DNA from: Phyllostachys edulis
Taxonomy: Eukaryota; Streptophyta; Magnoliopsida; Poales; Poaceae
Reading direction: 5' to 3'
NCBI GenBank assembly: GCA_036346405.1
Contig: CM070566.1
Coordinates: 10,450,355-10,514,354 of the forward strand
Length of the DNA stretch: 64,000 bases
The notes beneath the pieces are model-generated. The model ran no database searches. It had not been told where the DNA came from and was given only the letters and a program-made list of their open reading frames with translations. Positions 58,921-64,000 of this stretch are shown here, piece by piece. The position numbers were made by a program, and so were the translations under genes. How positions within the stretch are numbered: position 1 is the stretch's first letter; each line of letters starts with the position of its first letter.

Positions 58921-59290
58921 CAGAGAAACAAATTTTGGTTTTGAAAAAAAAATCATTCTTGGCCGAAATAGCCGAAATCACCGAAATTTCGGTGGATTTT
59001 CAAACTGGTTTGAATTAAATTTGAATTTAAAATTTAAAATAATTGCAAAAATTAATGTGTTGAGTGGGATTCGATCCCTAACCTCCTAGACACCAGCAAG
59101 GGGACCTTGCCACTAGGCTATGGTTGGGTTGATGTTTCTATACTAGCGTTTACTCAATTTAACCCTCGGAATTCTCTCCAAATTCAAACAAACTGAAATT
59201 TTTTGAACGAATTGAATTTATTTTGTTACCCTCTGAAAGGACCAAAATTTCGGCAATTTCGGCGAAATTTCGCCGAAATTGTGAACCCTG
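58921..59290. mobile_element. hAT-type MITE carrying a tRNA-like sequence
   Basis: The 370 bp element is flanked by a perfect 8-bp duplication GTCAAGAT (58913-58920, 59291-59298). The right end reads CAGGGTTCACAATTTCGG in reverse; the left end CAGAGAAACAAATTTTGG matches it imperfectly. Words CCGAAATTTCGG and GGCGAAATTTCGCC recur. An internal tRNA-like stretch lies at 59063-59128 on the minus strand. Confidence 0.88.
59063..59128 (-). other. tRNA-like sequence inside the hAT MITE
   Basis: On the minus strand it shows an A-box-like TAGCCTAGTGGC and, about 35 bases later, a B-box-like GGGATCGAATCCC. This is the arrangement of internal polymerase III promoters. The D-arm and T-arm pairings are partly kept, but I cannot fold a full acceptor stem, so it is not called as a tRNA gene. 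Confidence 0.5.
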
Positions 59291-60369
59291 GTCAAGATCA
59301 CCTATGATTCGTAGAAGGAGTTGACCAAAGAGCAGAAAGGTGAGCTGCTGGGGGATATTTTCCGATCGTTCAATATACCGAAACAACACCAGGCCTCCGT
59401 GCGACGAGACGCATTGCTACAGGCGTGCAAAGCGTGGAGGAACTTCAAGAGCACGCTTATCAAGCAATACATGGAGAAGAATGTGACGCCCTTCCAGAAG
59501 TATCCGTTCGTGACAGAGTAATGGGAAGAATTTGTGGCGAAGAAGACGACATATGTTTTTAGGAGTGAAAATGCGGCGCACAGGACCCTCCAGGAAAAAA
59601 ATACGCACCCCCACAGACTCGGCACCGCTGGGTATGCTGGTAAAATCTAACAATGGAGGGATCAGGACGAGCATTTAAACCGTTGAGACGCCCCCCACCA
59701 TTTGCCACGATCCCTAATGAGCGCGCCCGAAACTGGCTAAGAGCGAGGTTAGCTGCCGTGTCTTCGGGGGCCATCTCCTTTCCAAACCTCGCAGACGAGG
59801 AAGTGTTCCAGTGCCTAGTAAGATATCGAACTACCTAGTTTGTAATTACTCGATAACTTTGTAGGAAGTGAAATAACATGTCGGGCTCTTGCAGGAAGCG
59901 CTGAGTACTACACAATCTTCCGAAGGCTCTTTCTAGGTAGACCGGGAGAGAGATATGCTCTCAGAAGCCCTAGGAAACAAGGAGCATCCGGGTTGTACGA
60001 GAGGCCTTGGCCTTTATGTTCTATGGAAATATGGATTCCCAAAGGACTCCGAGGCGTACCGGAGTAGGAGGAGAGCCAAAGCCGAGAGCAAAGCACTGGT
60101 ACGACAAAAGATTCGTGCATCCCTCAGAGTGGAGATGCGAGATGTCTTACGAGAAGAGATTCGTGCATCCCTCGCAGAGGAAAGTCTTAGGGGAAATCAG
60201 TTGGAAGCACCCGTCGCTACTGTGCTAGCCAGCCCCTCAAATATTCGAGTAGCTGCGCATCCAACCATAACTTAGAAAGCAACGAAAGATTTCCTATTGA
60301 TGACATCCTGGTAATGATTATTATCTCTGGAATGCTCGATCCATTGATAGGCTTGTTGGAGTAGCTAAT

Positions 60370-61148
60370 TTTGTATTGTTGTGTAGGTGGCTACGAAGTG
60401 CAAGCTCCAAGTGAGATGTGCCTCCGTTGCCCTCGATGCTGCTTGGGGCCAAGCGTATCTATCCGGTGTTGGGGCCTTGCTGCACAATGTAAATCTAGAG
60501 CCGGGTTTCGCAAAAGTGAATGTGGACAATGTTTATGCCAATTTCGAGGTCGTCTAGCTGGAGATGCCCCCGAACGATGAGGTCGTGACTTTAGGGCAAG
60601 TCATTGGATCATTCATCCAGTGCCCCAAGTGCAACATCTTCCTGGAGCTACCTGCACCGGTGTCAATTACTTCACAGGAAGTATCTGTACCAAAGTTACC
60701 TGCACCGGTGTCAACTCCACAGGATGTACCTACATCGATGCAGCAAGGACCCAATGCATCGAATGCATCTACACATCATGCCCATTCGACCTCTAAAAAG
60801 AGAGGCGACAAGGGCAAATCTAAGAAGCCTGATGATATCCCCTTCTTGCCTGGTGATATTCCCTTCTTGCTGTTGGCCCAAAAATTCATGCTAGGCGAGC
60901 CGTTGGTTGAGACGGTAGAGCGCCACCCTACCCTAGGAATGGCTTGCACGAGATTGCATCTATGGTACATGGAACAGGGCAACAAGACGGATGAACAACG
61001 GCGCTCGGGTGTCAACGTCAAGTGCAAGAAGGATCATCTTAACCACGACCGTCAAGACTGTGTCTTCACGGTGACCTTCAAGGACTTGTTCTTCCTCTTC
61101 AACCTCAATGCCCTCGACGTCTCACTCATGCGACGCTGGACACTGTAA
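60370..61148 (+). pseudogene. DUF8039-like part of the second CACTA gene
   Basis: The frame 60564-61148 (194 aa) reads MPPNDEVVTLGQVIGSFIQ, then a Pro/Ser/Thr linker with repeated LPAPVS, a Lys-rich stretch (KKRGDKGKSKK) and KCKKDHLNHDRQDCVFTVTF. The part before it (60390-60560, other frame) encodes ALDAAWGQAYLSG and NVYANFEV. This matches the domain often found before the Ulp1-like protease in grass CACTA genes. The function is not known. Confidence 0.6.
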
Positions 61149-61213
61149 GTGTTTACAATCACGGTCAATGTTCATGTAATACCGATAAATGTTATATATA
61201 ACTCCTTGCTTTT

Positions 61214-61246
61214 GTGTGTGTGTATATATACACACACACACACACA
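61214..61246 (+). repeat. (GT)n(AT)n(AC)n self-complementary repeat
   Basis: GT repeats run into TATATATA and then AC repeats, forming a perfect hairpin arm pair, in an intron of the decayed second CACTA gene. Confidence 0.85.
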
Positions 61247-61249
61247 TGA

Positions 61250-62140
61250 TTTCTGAAGCCAAATTAAGGAATTCACCGGTAGGTTTTCTTGACCCACACT
61301 TGGTCTCCTTGCAAAACATCAGGAAGAATGCAAAATTCGTCAAGGATTACATGACGGACTCTTTGCTGGCTCACCGTGACAAGGAATTCATACTTTTGCC
61401 CTACAACTAGGAGTAAGTGCTGCACAAGTGGCTATACTTGTTGATTTGTACTTTATAAGGAACACGAACTTAGGTTTAATGACCATGGCGACATACCTGT
61501 GCAGCTTCCATTGGATTTTAATTGTAATTGTACCAAAATGGAATAAGGTAACATACCTTGATTCCCTACTGCGTTCCAAATACGACTTCATAATTATCCG
61601 ACAAATAATCGACAGGTAAACATATTTCCTCCATAGATAACTCTATTGTAGTCTTTCCTTCCTTTGCAATGGCTAAGGCTAATGTTTTGGAATCACGTAG
61701 TTCGTTCATCGTGTACTATGCTTCTGGAGGGAAATGCAAGGGAGGGACCTTGCGACATGATCTAAAATTCTCGGTATTCGCTAGGACACATTAATCCAAT
61801 ATAACACTTCGTAGTAATGCCTCTCGAACTAACCAATTCTATTTTTGCAGTGCCACCAGCAGCCACCGGCCTACAACCTCTGTGGATACTATATTTGCCA
61901 TAACATGAAACTACTCATCAGTTTCGCGATGACCAATGATCCTTAGGTTTGTCAATCTTGCAATAATTATTTCATACTTATCAATTTGTATGCATAAATT
62001 TAATCTTCCTAGCGATAGGTTACGAGTATCTATACAACTGCGTTGGAACAGGGCCAGCTCATAAACATTCGAGGACGGTTTGCGTCATTCTTGAACCGTG
62101 AGGTCATAAATCCAGATGGGAAGTTCCACAATGTAGATTG
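61250..62140 (+). pseudogene. Ulp1/C48-type cysteine protease part of the second CACTA gene
   Basis: Separate exon-like frames carry the catalytic pattern of Ulp1-type SUMO proteases: His in FHWILIVIVPKW (codon 61509-61511), Asp in TYLDSL (61560-61562), then, after an acceptor at 61850, QQPPAYNLCGYYICHNM with Gln (61857-61862) and Cys (61881-61883). NREVINPDGKFHN-like residues end it near 62130. The triad is intact although the frame has stops (61409, 61945). Such protease domains are known passengers or genes of grass CACTA and MULE elements. Confidence 0.7.
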
Positions 62141-62344
62141 AACTTGATTGGGATAAGATTGAACTTAATGGTACATGTGTGTAAATATACATGAATGGTT
62201 AATTTGAGTTAATTGATTTGTGAAATGGATGTGCTTATTTATGAAATGAATGTAAATTTGATGTATACATGTACTTGTTGTGTTTCAGCTTGTTTCAGAG
62301 GGCGAGGCTAGCTAATAAATAGAAACAGATTTAGCAATACAAAA

Positions 62345-62640
62345 GAATATCACAGACGATTCCTTAGGACAAATCATCTATGATATATCAACTCTCACAT
62401 ACGGTTTCGTCTACAAATCGTCTGTGCTAGTAAACTATCACAGATAGTTTCTTCTACAAACCGTTTGTGATAGTCTACTGTCACAGACGGTTCTGAGTTA
62501 ATAACCGTCTGTGATAATTTGCAACACAGACAGTTCAAAAACCGTCTGTGATGACGTTATGTTATTACTGACCCATAAACTCAGATGGCTCACGAAATCG
62601 TCTGTGATGACATTTTTGAACCGTCTGTGAAGACCTTTTT
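62345..62640 (+). repeat. Right subterminal repeat cluster of the CACTA element
   Basis: About ten TCACAGACGGTT-type motifs in both orientations, mirroring the left end. Confidence 0.88.
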
Positions 62641-62654
62641 TTGTAGTAGTGATA

Positions 62655-63540
62655 GGACCACAAATATCTCCCTGGATTCGGTCTAGGAATACAAGAATTT
62701 CATCCTTCACTTTCAGAGCAGAAGGTCTAGTAATTAATTTTTCGGTGGCATATGCAGGGCACACAAAATCTTCTTGATTCGGGGAATTCTTTACATTGAC
62801 ATTATATCCCTGTGAATTATTAATTATATTTCTCATCATCCTAATACCAGGGTGGCCTAATCTATCATGCCAGGGACAAAAAAGTTTAGAGCTTCTAAAT
62901 GTATTTTCTAGGACAGTATAGGCCGCATGTGCCTTAATGTTAGTGCAGTATAGCCCAGATTCATATGAGGGAAGTCATTCTAATACCCTTTTTCTATTTT
63001 CTTCACGCTTTATAATGAGCAGGTATTTTTTTACCATACTCTTCTTCAGTCTCTACGTGGAGACCGTTAGCGCGAATATTTTTAAACCTTAAGTGAGTTC
63101 TAGTCGATTCTGGGTACAACAAGGCTTCTTCAATGACCAATGTTGTGCCCATCAGGAGTATAATTATGGCTCTTCCTAAGCCTATTATACAAGTGTCGCT
63201 GCTTGCGATTGTCGTAAGACTACCAGCATTCTTACTGATCGACTGAAAAAATTTGTCCCTCTCAAGATGGTATTCATTGTGCTGCTATCCGCTAAGCACA
63301 CTTCCTCCATAGGGCGCCACACGCGTTCTGATATATAAAGTATTTATTAATATGAGGTAGGAAGCAATCCACACATAAATAAAATACTCCAAAACAGAAT
63401 ATAACTTGCTATTATTAATACGGGAAAAAGTCTTGCAGGACTCATCATAAGAATTTAATGCTTTGCTTTCCTAGAGCTTACAACCATTATTCAATATCAC
63501 AGCCATAAATTGTAAATAACTATAAAAATCTAAGTGCAAT
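62655..63540 (-). pseudogene. GAG-pre-integrase, integrase N-terminus and protease region of the second Copia element
   Basis: The frame 62498-62839 holds FVCPAYATEKLITRPSALK and FLDRIQGDICGPI up to the CACTA border at 62652; the part of this frame left of 62652 is CACTA sequence. To the right, decayed frames carry the CWHDRLGHPGIRMMR-type motif (about 62880-62830). Up to 63540 only weak, broken protease and linker homology is seen. Confidence 0.78.
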
Positions 63541-63547
63541 GCGTGCA

Positions 63548-64000
63548 CTAGATCGAATCAGCGAAGTATGAAGAAATTTTTTCCTGAATTTGCTCCATGT
63601 CCATCTTCTCTTCTTCGGCAACTACGGCTGCAGCCGCTGCGATGTCCAAAGAAGGGGTGATGGGGGCTGCTGCTAGGCTGTCCATATCCATGGGTGCAAC
63701 CAATGACTGTGAATCTTCTGTGCCTGCAATAGCGAGGTGTTTCTCATGCTGTCCTTTGCCCTTCTTCTTAGACTTGAAAGCATCAATCACGTGCCGCGGC
63801 TCACGGCAAACACGTGACCAATGTCCTCATGTGCCACATTTATAGCAACTTTGGTCCCACTGGCCATAGGGCTTCTCATCGCGCTTTTTTTGTTTGCCCT
63901 TCTTGGCTTGAGTATTCTGCTTGGTCTTACGACCCATGACCTTACCCTTCTTGCCTCTTTCCTTTGAGTGAGGCTTCCTCACCTTGTAGCTGCTAGCGTT
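63548..64000 (-). pseudogene. Gag end of the second Copia element with a broken zinc knuckle
   Basis: The frame 63548-63790 encodes DAFKSKKKGKGQHEKH followed by an acidic Ala-rich tail. Just upstream on the minus strand (63851-63812) a knuckle of the form CYKCGT*GHWSRVC is read, where the asterisk is a TGA stop in place of an expected residue. Lys/Arg-rich sequence up to 64000 is the basic part of gag. The rest of gag and the 5' LTR lie outside. Confidence 0.72.

Larger units (their letters stand above)
58690..60300 (+). pseudogene. TNP1-like transposon gene (Transposase_24-like), broken by a hAT MITE
   Basis: The frame begins near 58711 (MSSAHSLPSSPYASSFGIS), is cut by the MITE at 58921-59290 and continues at 59299 (TKEQKGELLGDIFRSFNIP, KAWRNFKSTLIKQYM). 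After a stop at 59519, further pieces follow: ARNWLRARLA (59710) and SEALGNKEHPGCTRGLG with a coiled-coil-like Arg/Glu-rich tail (59955-60275). This order is that of the second gene of plant CACTA elements. It is disabled by stops and frameshifts. Confidence 0.7.
51376..62651 (+). mobile_element. CACTA (En/Spm) transposon, 11.3 kb, decayed, with nested inserts
   Basis: The element begins CACTACTACAAAAAGG and ends CTTTTTTTGTAGTAGTG. It is flanked by the 3-bp target duplication ATA (51373-51375, 62652-62654), and the Copia reading frame continues across it if one copy of ATA is removed. Both ends are packed with TCACAGACGGTT/AACCGTCTGTGA subterminal repeats. It encodes, in order, a TNP2-like transposase region (52640-57420), a further repeat cluster (57645-57870), and a second unit with TNP1-like, DUF8039-like and Ulp1-like parts (58700-62140). 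Every coding part is broken. It hosts a smaller CACTA element and a hAT MITE. Confidence 0.92.
46681..64000 (-). mobile_element. Second Copia retrotransposon (minus strand), multiply interrupted, continuing past the window
   Basis: The 3' LTR is at 46681-46877. RNase H, reverse transcriptase and integrase remnants run to 51375, interrupted by a LINE at 49604-50877. The integrase N-terminus, GAG-pre-integrase and gag resume at 62655 after an 11.3 kb CACTA insertion. The 5' LTR lies beyond 64000. The reading order on both sides of each insert fits a single element. The coding parts carry many stops, so it is inactive. Confidence 0.88.

Noticed and set aside
59063..59128. Functional tRNA gene
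   Set aside because: Box motifs are present, but no full cloverleaf or clear anticodon arm could be formed.

Overview
The window is nuclear DNA of a grass. The gene-like coding sequence is split by short GT-AG introns, the protein-coding genes look like grass orthologues, and most of the rest is LTR retrotransposons, CACTA elements, MITEs, a LINE and a SINE. A rice-like (Oryza or close relative) source is my inference; the sequence itself only shows a repeat-rich monocot. There are no bacterial features and no CRISPR array.

Four host genes can be supported. (1) The 3' part of an MLO-family seven-helix membrane protein gene, cut by the window start (1-3265, +). (2) A plastid NFU/NifU-like iron-sulfur scaffold gene (10763-13386, +, four exons, 220 aa). 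(3) A TIC32/WWOX-like short-chain dehydrogenase gene (22691-25257, +, eight exons, 326 aa, one GC-AG intron). (4) A methylsterol monooxygenase 1 (SMO1) type gene (41380-44147, -, four exons, last one tentative). They are unrelated in function and do not form a cluster. A lone last exon of a SCO1-like gene (28873-28966) is a fragment.

The repeats form nests. At 4644-10055 an old minus-strand LTR element holds a 2.0 kb solo LTR (6387-8399, target duplication GTGTA) and a Mutator-type MITE. At 14084-19285 there is a very long (3.4 kb) Gypsy LTR followed by a decayed gag. At 31688-39850 a Copia element is split exactly in its primer-binding site by a 3.46 kb solo LTR of the same Gypsy family (target duplication GATAC).

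From 46681 to the window end a second minus-strand Copia element is split in its integrase by a truncated LINE (49604-50877) and by an 11.3 kb CACTA transposon (51376-62651, target duplication ATA). That CACTA element carries a decayed TNP2-type transposase unit and a second unit with a TNP1-like gene and a Ulp1-type protease remnant. It is itself invaded by a 1.6 kb CACTA element (53795-55408, duplication CTA) and by a hAT MITE (58921-59290).

I did not find a wholly new biological system. The strongest unusual signals are the possibly composite CACTA element with a repeated 3' region, two unrelated arrays sharing the dyad CGGT-N3-ACCG, a Mutator-type MITE family built from GTCACGCCAC hairpins, and a hAT MITE carrying a tRNA-like sequence. 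Coordinates of element ends were read by eye from terminal bases and target duplications.
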